Source of the DNA: Lineus longissimus
Taxonomy: Eukaryota; Nemertea; Pilidiophora; Heteronemertea; Lineidae
Reading direction: 5' to 3'
DNA: 64,000 nucleotides
Assembly (NCBI RefSeq): GCF_910592395.1
Contig: NC_088319.1
Span: 6,200,001 to 6,264,000 of the forward strand
The notes beneath the pieces are model-generated. The model did not search any database. It was not told where the DNA came from and saw nothing but the letters and a program-made list of their open reading frames with translations. The stretch's first letter is position 1; every line of letters starts with the position of its first letter. A program made the position numbers and the translations under genes. Below, in pieces: positions 1-11,375 of the stretch.

Positions 1-688
1 CATCCCGCTCCGTCTTGCACCCACGGCTCCTTAAATGGACTAGCCTGTGACTTTGGAGTAGGGAGGGGTTGTCCATTGCAATCAATCCAAGCCTGCTTGT
101 GTCTGCTATTGACCGCGTCCGCAGGATTGAAACCAGAATCTCGTTCCCACGAAGGAATCTCGCCATACTGTACAGCCTGAAAGAGACAATCAGCCTTGAA
201 CTAATTGTCATTACCCCTGATTGCAAGGGAACCCCCTCTCTACCCCCGCGTGGCGAGCCACTGGGACTTAGCTGTCCCTAGGGATACAGAGGAGAACCCA
301 TAGACCGCGAGCCAAAGAGATGAATTATGCATTTGCATACCCACTCATTAAGCCGACACCAGGCAGACCAGGTGCACTTTCGACCTATTATGAAGCTGTC
401 GTGCATCCCAGTCAAATCAAAAACCTTATGGTACACATTATAGAAGATGCTAAACCTAGCCCTAAATACTAATTCGGGAGCAACACTACCCGAAATTGAT
501 AGCTAATTTGCCTTAATTATTCTAAGCCTAGACTACCGCCAGACACGTGCCTATTCTGCTGCCGGCGGTGCATTATTCTTGGGACACGCTGCTGCCAAAT
601 GGTCCGGGGACCTACAGATATAACACAGGCGAGGTTTCAATGGGCCTCCCTGCTGAACGCCGCGCGGCCTACCCCCATACCCTCTGCC
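1..688. other. No gene recognised at left edge
   Basis: This stretch lies downstream, on the minus strand, of the gag-like gene at 689-2380, so it should hold the spacer or start of a pol gene. I see no reverse transcriptase motif on either strand. The short open frames here lack recognisable domains. Confidence 0.4.
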
Positions 689-2380
689 TTACCCCCTCCA
701 TGCTCCCCCGTATTGACCCCCCGCTTGCATCCCCCACGGTGCCATAGATGCAGCGAATGGGGCACCAACGTTGGTCGCGGACCTAGGATTCTTTTTCTGC
801 GCCTTCAGCCAACTGTCCACGCTACCATTCACTTTCTTCGCCGTGTCCGACCCCACCAATTTAATCACTAGACCATGAAGTGGAACGTCCAATCCTTCCT
901 TGGATTTCACTGCCTTTAAGGCCATCTTGTAATGATCTTTTTCCGCTACGTCATGGATAGCCGCTGTGTCAGCCAGCACTTCCATGCCAGCTATCAAGGC
1001 GGCATTTGAAGACGTTGCCCTCTCCGCTAACGCCCTTACCTGCGCCGACGCCGTTTCCGCCGAAGACGCCCCTTTTGCTTGTTTCAACTTCTTCAACTCC
1101 GCCTCCAGGGAGTCCAGCCGCCCGGCTTGTTTGTCCTCATCAGGCGCCGCCTGAAAATATAAAAGAGCCCAAGCCATCACCAACTCTGTAACGGTGTGTT
1201 CACTTTCTAACAACACTTAATTCGTAACTCGAGCATTTAGGCAACGTATCCCGCTCTGGCCTTACAGGTTGAGGTTCGCGTTGTAACGCCGTCGTAACCG
1301 CTTGTTTCGAATGTCGCCAACCCCCAAGACAAGACCTGTCCTGACTCCCGCGCAAGAACATTGGCTTACCCTCTTAGTGGCCGTTTTTTGCTGCGTAGGC
1401 TGGTCCGGCGTCGGGTCAGGCCTGTCTGTACCGGACATAGCTGTTGCTGGCGCCGGCGCGCTCACCATCTGCCTCCCGCTATTGGCGTATCTTATCGCCG
1501 TGTGACACACTAACTGTCTTGACCATATAGTGTCATCTAAGTGCGCCATGCCCATCACCACCTGCGATAGAAATATGTCATGATATTACCAACTGCACCT
1601 GACCGAAAGAAGACCCGACTGCCATTGGGCGTCACCGCACAGTAATCTGATAAAACTGAGAGCAACACCCACATCATCGGGCATGATCAACATGATGGCC
1701 CACCATTGGCACCCAAGGTCTGTGCTTTTACACGTAAAGGCAAAGCGCCATTTTTATGTTGACATCAAGACCTGCCTGCACCCGTGCGAGGTAGGCATAG
1801 ACAGTAAGGGACGTAACGTCTACTGTGACTCTGTGCCAAGGGTAGCATACCGCCTCGATCAGTCTATACAACTTTAGGCAGAAAGGGTGATGATCTCATC
1901 AACCACAGCCTTAATACCCTAGGCATCATAAAGTTACTCGTTGATGCCGATATATTTCAGTTATCGTCTTAATACCGCCGCTCTGCCGTCCTCATTACTG
2001 TCTGCTGCGAGCGGGCTGAAACCTCCCGTTAGATACTGGCCATGTCAATAAAAATAGGGAAACGTCCTATAGCGGACCCAGGTAGGGAGAGCACTTACCC
2101 CGATCTCGTATCCTGTTAATCCTTTAAAAGCTGTCCCCAGCTCCTTTCCAGAGTAACTCTGAAGCAGATGCTTCTCCCCAAACGAAGCCATCGTGCCCGG
2201 CCGCGCCTTTAACTCGTCGCCGTCACCCAATGCCTGGACCTGCATTAGAAGCTGTAGCATGTCCCGTCCTATTAGAGACGAACCTGGCTTCAGCCACACC
2301 TCTGGTTTCGCCACTGTCCCTGAAAGGCCCGGCTGAGGCTTTTGATCCCCTGATGGGGGAGTATTCCGAGGTGACGCCAT
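689..2380 (-). CDS. Gag-like protein of a Ngaro/DIRS-type retroelement, two exons
   Basis: Likely structural (gag) protein of a tyrosine-recombinase retrotransposon. Exon 1 runs 2380-2099 and ends at a GTAAGT donor. Exon 2 runs 1150-689 and follows a pyrimidine-rich stretch ending TTTTCAG. The joined frame gives about 247 residues. Assignment rests on similarity to the first gag exon of the complete element at 31.6-38.0 kb: both carry an SL(I/V)G stretch followed by TAFK-LTG. Both also place a phase-0 intron after the conserved block. Exon 2 has a Lys/Glu/Leu-rich coiled-coil-like segment at its start and ends in a Gly/Met-rich tail. Unlike the other copy it has no CCHC zinc knuckle. The matching pol genes would lie left of the window. 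The frame has no internal stop, so this copy may be young. Confidence 0.6.
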
Positions 2381-3765
2381 TTAGAATATGAACAGAAAAG
2401 GGGGCACAAAATATTTAGACTCACTGTCAACTAAAGAGGCAAAGCTCAACTGCCTAGGAAAAGACAAAGGAAGCACCAGGAAGCAACACCCTACTGGCCT
2501 ACACCCAATCACGTGTCAGCCAAAACCCCCTCTTATTGGCTACCTAGTTAGTCTTCATCGTCATTAGCCTAGGCCTGGGAAGAAAAAATGAAGTCAAGGC
2601 TGCTGACCCCAGCTAACCTGCCTTTACCCATCGCTGGGAACTGTTAGGCACTTCGTCTCGCACAACCAAATGTGTCATCTTAGGAGTCAATAACTCAACT
2701 CTTCTAATTTGTCCTTGGCCTAGTCAGAGTACACTCCAGAGGCAGTGGAGTCAGCATCACACAAGCCCGAGTGAATGGTTGCGCGCCATTTGACTGTATA
2801 CGGGAGACTCAGAGTCAGGTATTCAATACCTCTAAGGAGATGTTACCTCCCTGGGTACACTTCTCAAAGAAAAGGACTGGGTTGTAAGGCCCTACCGTCC
2901 TTTCAGCCATCCAGCTTGTTGTCAATCGATACGCCAATCGAAGAGGGCCTGCGACCCTACGTGACCTCGCTAGCCCGTTGCCCGGCTATTTCATATTTGC
3001 TGGCAGCACCTCAGTCTTAGTTCGCGACCTTTGCCTACCCAACACGGATATCCCGGGACATGTCCCAGAAAAGACAATGAGGGATCAGATAACATGTCCA
3101 CGACCCCAAAGTCATGGCATGGGATTGCTGAGAAAAGAGACAGACTCTGTGGGCCCATACTGCATGTGCTAGTGGCTGTATCCGGGCACACCAAAATTGC
3201 AAAAGCCACAGCCCTCACGAAGACACATTCGCCGTCTACCTGGCAGATCAGCCCGAAAACATTAGATTTTGAGGGTGACAAACACGCGTACAACTCTAGC
3301 GCGCCACCCTTTCTGTTTACAGGCGGTTTCGTCCTCAGAGAGGGCTACAAGCCATTCCTTCTAAGCAAGGGGTCTTGGACACCCAGTCCCGCCAAATCGT
3401 TTCGCTCTGCCGCGCCCTCTAGGCCAGCAATACTTTTAGAGCTTCACACAGACCCCAAGCTCTTTTACACATAGGAAGTCACACAGATCAGACTCCAATC
3501 CCATCACATAGGGAGTCACACAGACTCCAAGCTCTTCACAAAGGAAAAAAGGCCACACAGGCCCTTAGGTTAGCACAAAGAACGACCCTTCCCTCATGTA
3601 ATGGGTCTAGGACACCAAGTCCCATCACACAGTTTCACCTTATTTCGATCGCCACACAGGCTATCACTTCTAAATTTGCCCAGCATTCCGGAGACTGCTG
3701 AAGCGGAGACCGGCTTCGCCGCTTCCTTGCAAAAGACTGAATTGATTGCATTCAGTTCGCGCCAT
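2381..3765. other. 5' noncoding region of the left Ngaro-like element, repetitive
   Basis: No supported gene. The stretch lies upstream of the gag start. From about 3440 to 3660 it has short imperfect repeats built on CACACAG-ACTCCAAGCTC and AAGTCCCATCACA units. The complete Ngaro-type element at 31.6-38.0 kb also carries tandem repeats upstream of gag, so this may be the equivalent leader. The element's terminal repeat was not identified. Confidence 0.35.
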
Positions 3766-4707
3766 CTAGGTCATCCACTTAGGATCTGGGTGCTCACCAT
3801 GTGATATCATTTGCATTGCACCTGACCAACCAGGGCGATGAGGCTGAACCAAGAAAGAAACTTTCCACAGCAGGTCAACCTTCGCCAAGTTGTCTTTGTC
3901 ATTCACGTTCTGAAATTGTTCATATTTCAAAGAAGACATTCCATCATTCTCCGGGGTGAAATAACGAATGTCAATCCGCCCAACTGCAGCTATGTCATCA
4001 GCAGTCACAGAAACACGCTTGATAACTGATGCAGCACGACCTATCTTAGGTGTGACAGTGGTTATGATTCCCATGCCATGAAACGTACCAGAACCATCCA
4101 GTGTCCTGACATTGTGGTCCACGTTGTCTGCCACATACTGCATGAAGTGACCAGGGACAAAGCCTGGGATGTCAATACCAACACTTATCGCTGCACTTCG
4201 TTCGTATTTCTGTACTTCTGGGTAGGAACAACTGAAACCATGCTGGTATAAAGTATCTATCAGAAATCGTGATGCAAAATGTGTATGCATCTGGATGCCG
4301 AGCCCAAGCTGCAGTGGGGCGATCAGAACCCTGGGACGTGTTGCTTGCATTAGCGCCTGACCAATTGAACTTATTTTCAAAGTCTTGTCCTTTCCGACTA
4401 GTAGAGCATCAAGAAAGACTCGCAATGAATCCGGCAGGAATGCCATTGTCTCTTCAACCGACGACATCTCAAGGGTACTCGGACACAAGTCTCTAGATTG
4501 AACAATATTCTTTACATCACTCTTGATTAGGGATGCCGCAGCTTTGACTAAGCGTAGCTTTTCGGAGTCACTGTCAAGTTGCTTTGACTGGAAAAACTTC
4601 CCAAGGATCGACGAAGCTTTGCGCCTAAACGTCACAACATTTTCGACGCCGTTAATATCAGTGATTATCAGGTTGTCACCGAATTGTTTCTGGAGCATTG
4701 CTTTCAT
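3766..4707 (-). CDS. Transposon-associated protein of unknown function
   Basis: Uninterrupted 313-residue frame starting at an ATG. I do not recognise a named domain. The style (an N-terminal block around GVENVVTFRRKAS, then RPRVLIAPLQLGLG, then a D-N-V-D-H-N block followed by GSGTFHGMG) resembles large uncharacterised proteins found in many copies in cnidarian, mollusc and fish genomes, which are probably transposon-encoded; this is from memory. The Asp-rich DNVDHN block could be part of a nuclease-like core, but that is a guess. No intron is needed. The copy may be a C-terminally shortened piece of a longer family member. Just upstream, at 4.72-4.97 kb, lie three copies of a short motif that may mark the end of the same element. 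Confidence 0.4.
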   Translation of the reverse strand: MKAMLQKQFGDNLIITDINGVENVVTFRRKASSILGKFFQSKQLDSDSEKLRLVKAAASLIKSDVKNIVQSRDLCPSTLEMSSVEETMAFLPDSLRVFLDALLVGKDKTLKISSIGQALMQATRPRVLIAPLQLGLGIQMHTHFASRFLIDTLYQHGFSCSYPEVQKYERSAAISVGIDIPGFVPGHFMQYVADNVDHNVRTLDGSGTFHGMGIITTVTPKIGRAASVIKRVSVTADDIAAVGRIDIRYFTPENDGMSSLKYEQFQNVNDKDNLAKVDLLWKVSFLVQPHRPGWSGAMQMISHGEHPDPKWMT

Positions 4708-4720
4708 ATGAAGAGTTCAG

Positions 4721-4967
4721 ATGCAAAAGCCTCTAAATCCATCTGAGGCCTTTTGTTTTAAATGAGGTTTTTTGCAGGGGGATGTACATCGGTGTTCCCC
4801 CTGTTCATTTCTATTGTAATAGATGCTAATGTCTCATTGAATAAAAGGTCAGAATTTCAAAAATCTATCTTTATTAAATTAATTAATTTCATCAACACAC
4901 TAATTATGTTTGGTTGCAAAACCAGCTAAATCCATATTCGATTTTTTTGCAAAACCCTCTAAATCCA
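4721..4967. repeat. Three copies of a GCAAAA-CC-CTAAATCCA motif
   Basis: Copies at about 4723-4741, 4915-4933 and 4949-4967 share GCAAAA, then two to four variable bases, then CTAAATCCA, all in the same orientation. They lie between the start of the unknown gene at 3766-4707 and the 3' end of DUF7869-like copy A. This placement suits subterminal repeats of a DNA transposon. Confidence 0.4.
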
Positions 4968-5433
4968 AAGATAGGGTCAAACATCAAGGCATTGCCTGAA
5001 ATCACCATTAAATGGTGCTGTTATCATCAGATAGGTGTAAACACAATGTCTGAACTGCAAAACAATGTCAAGAGAGGCTAATTAAAAGCTGACACCCCTT
5101 TTTAACACCCTCAGTTCAAGGTCCGGCATGTTTGCTCCCTTAGACCTCAACTCCATACAAGCAATCTAAAATACCTCAAAATGGAACAGTAAACAACATA
5201 TTTCAATGTACAAAACAGTCAAAACCTTCCAAAATGTTTTACAGTGTAAGGTCCAAGCTCTGGCATATGCACTTACTTCGTCCTCAACTCCAAACAACTG
5301 ATGAGGAATTACCTCAAAACAGTACAAAAAATAACAGATTACAAAGAGCAAAATATTTGAATTGATCTGAGCTTGGAAAGTAATATAAGCCTTAGTCATC
5401 TTCATCACTCTCAAGGTCCTGGTTAACGCCCTG

Positions 5434-5640
5434 GGCCCGGTTGTTCAAAGCACCGCTAAGTCTTAGCGGTGCTTTAGCGGCCGCTACCTCACCGCTATCT
5501 TAGAAGCCGCTAAGTTTGGGTTGTTGGAAGCACCGTTAGGTTAAGCTGCCGCTATCTCACCGCTAAAGTTGGCGGCAGCTTAGCGGAACCCCTAGGGTTC
5601 CGCTAAGCTGCCGCTAAGCTGTCGCTAAGCAGCAGATTCA
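5434..5640. repeat. Harbinger-1 left terminal region with GCCGCTAA repeats
   Basis: Inverted repeat start followed by at least eight copies of CCGCTAA or its complement TTAGCGG in about 180 bases. Several copies are paired as short palindromes such as TTAGCGGCCGCTA. These are likely binding sites for the Myb-like protein or the transposase. The transposase start codon follows at 5646. Confidence 0.75.
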
Positions 5641-5645
5641 ACAAG

Positions 5646-7196
5646 ATGGCCGCATATCGAATGTTGTTGTACCCAAATCTTGCAAGAAAAGCCAGAACAT
5701 TCAGGCATAAAGACAGTGATCTTGATATATTTGATGATAACAACCTCAGACAAAGGTATAGATTCAGTAGGGCAAGCATTGAGTACATTACTGACCTAAT
5801 TAGAGACCAATTGGAGAGACCAACTAAAAGAAGTCACAGCTTGTCCCCAGAGCAGCAGGTGATGTTGGCCCTGAGGTTCTATGCCACAGGATCCTTCGTG
5901 CAGGTGATTTCCGACCTGCAAGGTTTTGACAAAGGAACAGGCAGCAGAGTTATTGTCAAAGTAACCAATGCTCTTGCTGGACTGAAGGATCGGTTCATTA
6001 AATGGCCTAATGACGAGGAGAGGGAAGTAATTCACGCTGGGTTCTATGAAATGTGCCAATTCCCTAATGTGCTTGGATGTTTGGATGGCACGCACGTCAA
6101 GATACAAGGTCCATCTACACCCCAATGGTACCGTGAACTGGAGAATGCTGGTCCAAGGCCTACCTATGAATCAACCTTTGTCTGCAGAAAGCAATATCAC
6201 AGCATAAACACTCAAGGCATTTGTGACCACAAAGGTAGGCTACAAATACAATTTATCATCCACACCATGCATGCCATCTGCCCTACATCATGATCATGTA
6301 CATAATGTACTGGCCCTGGCATGTATGGCTATTCAGCAGCAAAACATCTCACATAAGATCGAGGACCAAATATCAGCTTACATTAGGTACCACTAGTGAA
6401 ATAAATCAACCATTTCTCTCCGTACATGAAACATGTCCCTCTTTTCAGCATCATAAAATGTTTTTAGAGTGCAAAACAACATCCTCAAGTGTCAATTCAC
6501 AGTGATGCACACTGAACACAAGTTCTATGGGGAGCTATTTCCTCCAAACATTTGGGGTTACAGTGTGCTTCATAAAAAATCATGATTTATGATTTTATGT
6601 AGTTTGAAATAAAACATCCAAGCCTGCATTCACTTGGGCTGAAACAAGGTTTTGTAAACAGCTGACTGACCATGATCATCCCCCTATAGGAGGACTAAAA
6701 TCTGGTCTTTTTTTCAGGGAAACTAATTAACGTTGTAGCAAGATGGCCAGGAGCAACTCATGATTCCCACATATTTAAAGAAAGCCAAATTGGGCAGCAC
6801 CTGTCAGAAAACAACCAAGGCATGAGAGAAGGATATTTGTTAGGCGACTCCGGCTACCCGTGTAAGCCATTTCTGCTCACACCATACCTCAGACCGACGA
6901 CACAGGCGGAAAAGCGATACAACACAGCTCAGAAGAAGACGCGAAACTCCATAGAACGTTGTTTTGGGACATTGAAGCGAAGGTTCCACTGTCTTCATGG
7001 TGAAATCCGCATGCGCCCTGAACGCACTTGCAAGATTATCATTGCTTGCTGTGTATTAAACAACATTGCAATAGACAGGAGAGAGCCCCTGCTAGGGCGT
7101 CCACGGCGGGAACCACACGAAAGACATGTCTACCAGGGCCCCCACGATGGACTTGCTGTGCGCAGATTTGTGACAGAACGATTCTTTCAGCAGTAG
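5646..7196 (+). CDS. HARBI1-like: Harbinger transposase (HARBI1-like), two exons
   Basis: DDE transposase of the PIF/Harbinger superfamily, which cuts and pastes the element. Exon 1 is 5646-6234 (AAAG then GTAGGC) and exon 2 is 6718-7196 (after TTTTTTTCAG). The join gives a continuous 355-residue protein, close to the usual HARBI1 length of about 350. Visible motifs are LDGTHVKI with the first catalytic Asp, ARWPGATHDSHIF, GDSGYPCKPFLLTP with the second Asp, and IERCFGTLKRRF with the Glu. An N-terminal helical region precedes the catalytic core. The start ATG follows the left repeats directly, so the promoter must lie within the terminal region. No stop or frameshift is visible, so activity is possible. 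The partner Myb-like gene is convergent at 7818-9523. Confidence 0.93.
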
Positions 7197-7817
7197 GCAC
7201 AACCTCAGCAATGACCCCTGCATTTATTTTGCAACATTTTGCCAGTCGGTAAACAGCCTTTAAAGTACACTGAATATTAAAATAACAAAATCAGGGGGAG
7301 CCACTTGAATTCATTATATAAACTGTTGAGGAGGAGGAGCAACTTGTATATTCTTTAGATACTGTAAAATCAGTCAGGAGCCACTTGACAGCACACTGAG
7401 GCCTCCACTAGCTAAGGACAGATCCCTGACTGTTGACTGATATTGAAACTTATTCTAGCAGTGGAATTCTCTCACAATCATACCGGTAACTAGGTACTTG
7501 TGTATGTATAGGCAAACTTATCACTCAATTCGATGGCACTGATCACCATTTTGGAAATGAAACCTGCAACAGAATAACGAGAGACGGTGAAATGTACTTG
7601 TAATAATTATTTATGTACAACTTAAACTGGCCACTTATGCTTTGTTATAAAGCAACATTTAAATGTTTGTAAATATGAATTGAAAATATATTGAAAATAA
7701 GGAATTACAGTATTCCAAAGGCTGAATAAATATTTGACTAATTTGTACTTGTATTCACAATGTCTGACATTGAATGATAAGAGCATGAGACTGGGTCCTT
7801 TGAAGCTGTCAAATGAT
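7197..7817. other. Spacer between the two convergent Harbinger-1 genes
   Basis: AT-rich, without a gene. It should hold the 3' untranslated regions of both genes. Several AATAAA or ATTAAA-like signals occur (for example near 7276 and 7726), but none is decisive. Confidence 0.5.
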
Positions 7818-9523
7818 TTATTGGTTTAAGTCCTTTTCCAACTTCAAAATTTCCAATTTCATCTTCTTTTCATTCAATGCAGCACATGCAAGTTCCTGTT
7901 TTAGCAGGGCATGCTGCAAAGGGCAGATGCAGCGGCAGGTCTTCACTACATCAAACTCCAGTTCTGGGACACGATCGGTGGTGACTGCCTTGGTTGCCTT
8001 CCCCTTTCCCTTGTCTTTTCCTCGGCCTTTAGATTTGCCCTTTCCACTTGAATGGCGGCTCTCAATGGCAATGGCCATATTGCGTCTTTCTGCAAGAGCT
8101 TCTTGTTCTTCGTCCGAGTTGTCCGAAAATGTCGTCCCACATGCCTCTGCAATGATCTGCTGCAGTTCATCGTCTTCGTATTCATCTGAAATTAACAAAT
8201 ACAGATAAGAAATGGACTAAGAAATTTTTTTTTAAATCCACAAGTACTGGTAATTAGAAGAAAATACTGGTTATAAAATGCTTTGATTCAATATGCACTA
8301 AATGTGAATTATTTTACAATCGGCATCCCATAATTGACTGTGCCAATGACTAGATGGCAGCACCTTACGGACAAGCTATTTTAGTGTCATGTCAACATGG
8401 TCAAGGCCAAGGTCATATTACTTCAGACTTCTTGAAAGTTTTGCATGTGAATGCAATGTTTTGGACAAACAAATGCTGATATTGACGGAGTCCATGTTTC
8501 ACAACTGGTAAGAGGTTGTTTAATTTGTTTATAACTGTGCATAGTGCAGGTCGGATGAGGTTTTGTTGTGTTATTTTGCACAGTAAATGAACCGTAGGTG
8601 ATTCAATTTCGATTTACATGGACACATGGCGCAGCACTGCAAGTTGCCATTTTCTTTCTGGGATCTGCTGGCACTGTGCCAACAATGGCCGAAAGTTGGA
8701 AAGTTTTAGCAGACGCCCCAAAAAGTGAGCAACCAATAACAAAAGCAATTGAATGAGTGATTTTTATCACCAATTCTTTTCGGGTCGGGGCCAATTGAAA
8801 AAGCACACTTTATAGTTAGACTATTCAATCATAACATTGGGTATTAATATTGAAAATCTTTCATTATCCTATACTTTTGAAGTGAAGTGAAGTTGAACTC
8901 AATGGATAAATGGAAAAATACAGCAGCAACACCTTGGCTCACCTACCTTCAAACTGGGTTTTGATCATGACTGCTGGTTCGGGGGGATCACCGCCTCTGG
9001 CTAAAGAAGCCAAGAGCTCTGTGGCACTGGCTGTTGGAGGAGAACTTGAGGAATTCATGGCTGTTGTGGCTGTGGTGGATGGTCCAGCTGCTGCTGTTTC
9101 CATGCCCCCATGGATGCCCGTCCAGGTTGGGCAGGCACCATAGATGTTCGCAATTCTCTCTGTCACCGCATCGAGTGGTTTGGGGGCTGGTCCTCCACCT
9201 GTTTTCCTGCACTCTCTTTTGTGCAGTGACACCACACTCTTTGCGTTTGATGTCATCTTCTGCCACTTATTCTTACAGGCCTTGACAGTACGGATTTTCT
9301 TGGCAAACTCCTGGGCATTTATTGTTTTGGCGATCCTGGCCCACATCTCATCCTTCTTCTGTTGTGTCACTGTATTCGAATGCTTTCCGGACAGCATCTG
9401 AACGTGTGGCTCACACAGTTGTGTCAACAGAGCCACTTCATTTGGTGTGAAATTAGAGTTTCTGGGCTTTTTACTTGAAGTTTCCTGGCTTTGACCACCT
9501 GAAGAACTGTCACTGTCGGCCAT
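7818..9523 (-). CDS. Harbinger Myb/SANT-like DNA-binding partner, two exons
   Basis: Exon 1 is 9523-8947 (donor GTAGGT) and exon 2 is 8185-7818 (after TTAATTTCAG); the phases match and give 314 residues. Residues about 20-110 form a trihelix/Myb-like domain: FTPNEVALLTQL, then MWARIAKTIN, then RTVKACKNKWQKM. This resembles the NAIF1-type protein that Harbinger elements encode to carry the transposase to the nucleus and bind the ends; that role is family knowledge. A Ser/Thr/Pro-rich linker follows. Exon 2 adds an acidic stretch, a Lys/Gly-rich stretch around SSGKGKSKGRGKDKGKGK that could act as a nuclear localisation signal, and a short Leu/Lys helix at the C-terminus. The gene starts just inside the right terminal repeats. 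Confidence 0.88.
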
Positions 9524-9619
9524 CTTTACTACTACAGGAAATGGTGATTAGGGTGCATTGTGGAGAACTGTACCGCCAAATGCACTGCCAGCTAGCAGCA
9601 CTCAAAATCAGCTTTGAAC

Positions 9620-9732
9620 AACCTAACTTAGCGGTAGTTTAGCGGTACGCTAAGAAGCGGCCACTAAGAGATTCTTAGCGGCCGCTAAGACTTAGCGGCC
9701 GCTAAACTAACCTGGCTTTGAACAACCGGGCC
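9620..9732. repeat. Harbinger-1 right terminal region
   Basis: Mirror of the left end: TTAGCGG / CCGCTAA units including CTTAGCGGCCGCTAAG, ending GCTTTGAACAACCGGGCC, followed by the CTG target duplication. Confidence 0.8.
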
Positions 9733-10813
9733 CTGGTCCCCAACATTGGACAGGGCATCCTCATAGAAGTCTCTAACAGTCTGTGAAACACCAAGTTCAT
9801 CAAGAAGTTTGAGGACGTCCTTCTTCTTAGCTTCTTTGACACAGTTCACGTCAGGCAGAAGAGAAGGATTGACCTGGGACCACTTTTTTCCACGTTTTAG
9901 AAGTGAATGCTCACAGAATTCACCAACAAAGACAGACTTAAAACCTAGCTTATCACCAGAGACTGCTAAGACTCGTGCATCACTGATTTTGAAAGACCTC
10001 TGGGTCTTAGTGAAGTTAGCTGCCTCAGTTTTGTAGTCATAGCACTTCCAATCTTTACTGTACTCATGGACCACACCGTGTTTCCTAACAATTTCATTGT
10101 ACTCCTGGGGTAGTAGGATAGTCTCCTTCTTGCGTATGTCCTGTTCAATTCGACCAAAAGCTCTGTCTGCTGGAAGGTAGCTGTGCCCACGTATGGGGAA
10201 GAAGTAGGTTATTTTCAGGTTAGGGTACAGCTTGTTACAGAGAGCAAACAACATCGACAGAACGTTTATATTTTTGTTCTGCCCATAGCAAGAATCCGAA
10301 AACAGGCGAAGTGTTTCCTTTTGGCGAAGTTCAGGCCGGGCAACTGTACTGAGGTAATCATGCAGAGCTGAAGCTACCGTATTACTGTTTTTCATGCTCA
10401 AGCCAGGTGTAGAGATGGATGTCGTCTTTGCCCTGCGGCTGCCCTCTCCCACGGTGATGAACAATGCCTAACACATAATAGTACAACTGCCTCGAATAAT
10501 AAGTTTGACCGATCGGCGATTTCGGCAGAACCTGATTTTCCATTATATCGAAACAAATCGTGTACGAGTCACCCACCTCATTCATCAAATTATAGTATTG
10601 TCGGGCTCTACGGCGATGCAACGTGTACAGCAGGAAGTTCTGCTCATTTCTAACTTTCGTTAACTGCACCATAGATTCCCAGGCCCACTTTATTGAATCT
10701 AAAAATTCACCATGTTCCATTGAAATGATTTTCCTAGATTTTTAGTATGTCATGTAGTAGACCCTACTCTATCATAAAAACCTTATTTCATTTCTGTTGC
10801 AATTAGTCCTAGG

Positions 10814-11290
10814 TTACCCCCCATTTTGGGCTAGATTGGCTGGACTAAGAGTGATTACTGCTTTAAAGTGTGTGCCAATAGACGTGGGTTTCTTATTGTT
10901 TATGCCAGAACGGTGTTCATTCATTCTGGTTTTGAGTGTCCTTTTGGTTTGGCCCACATATTGATAGTTACATTTGACACATTCAATGAGGTAGATGACC
11001 CTTTCTGAGTTGTTTTGTTTGACATAATGTTTTTTGCCTGTGACTCTACTGGTTACTGAGTTTGATTTCTGCATATATTTGCAGTTGGCGCATTTGCTGT
11101 TGTTACATTTGTTGCTGCCTTTTGTTGGTGGGGGTGCAAACAGTAAGAGGGTTTGTCTTTCTGTTTCATTGATTGTGCCAGTGTTGGGTTTACAAAGTTT
11201 GTTTTCTTTGATATCGGCTCCTGTTAGAATATCTCTCAGGTTCTTATGCGTTTTTTAGTGACATTCCGTGCATCCTTCCCATGTTGTGGT
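10814..11290 (-). pseudogene. Penelope-like element fragment with GIY-YIG endonuclease
   Basis: C-terminal end of a Penelope-like retroelement protein. Reading leftward, a NLRDILTGADI block (about 11230) leads to a Cys-rich segment, KCNNSKCANCKY. The GIY-YIG nuclease core follows: VIYLIECVKCNYQYVGQTKRTLKTRMNEH with the expected Arg. This endonuclease nicks DNA for target-primed reverse transcription in canonical Penelope elements. The protein runs into a stop at 10814 and the reverse transcriptase part is absent, so this is a 5'-truncated copy. It abuts the 5' end of DUF7869-like copy A. Confidence 0.8.
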
Positions 11291-11375
11291 ATCTTGGAGT
11301 CCTAGCCAAGACGACGACCCATATTCGCCTATGGCTTGTTGTTGTTGAGTGCGAATTTTTTGAACGATATCACCT

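Larger units (their letters stand above)
5434..9732. mobile_element. Harbinger-1, complete PIF/Harbinger transposon (4.3 kb)
   Basis: The ends are inverted repeats beginning GGCCCGGTTGTTCAAAGC (left 5434, right ending 9732). They are flanked by a CTG target duplication at 5431-5433 and 9733-9735. Both ends carry many GCCGCTAA / TTAGCGGC units. Inside are a transposase gene on the plus strand and a Myb/SANT-like gene on the minus strand, converging on each other, which is the standard two-gene set for this superfamily. Both genes are open after splicing, so the element looks recent. Removing it with one CTG restores the frame of the gene it interrupts. The CTG duplication fits the CWG preference reported for vertebrate Harbinger-3-type elements rather than the commoner TWA. 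Confidence 0.9.
5392..10720 (-). pseudogene. DUF7869-like transposon gene, copy A, split by Harbinger-1
   Basis: Read right to left: 10720-10382 carries an upstream block with YYSRQLYYYVLGI. The frame then shifts at a T5 run (10388-10392) and continues to 9733. This second part has the block SDSCYGQNKN and later RGHSYLPADRAFG, the D...GQNKN and H...D pattern seen in copy B. This pattern suggests an RNase H-like core, though the fold is inferred. The gene is interrupted at 9733 by a Harbinger. Beyond the insertion the frame resumes at 5430 and ends at a TAA (5392-5394) after a short acidic tail. The 5' part of the gene is missing; a Penelope fragment abuts it near 10.8 kb. Two lesions (frameshift and insertion) make this a pseudogene. 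Confidence 0.65.

Noticed and set aside
3031-3474. 147-residue plus-strand frame as a gene
   Set aside because: No recognisable domain, low-complexity composition, and it lies in the leader region of a Ngaro-like element read on the other strand.
5166-5414. 82-residue minus-strand frame
   Set aside because: It overlaps, in another frame, the C-terminal tail of DUF7869-like copy A that is revealed by removing Harbinger-1.
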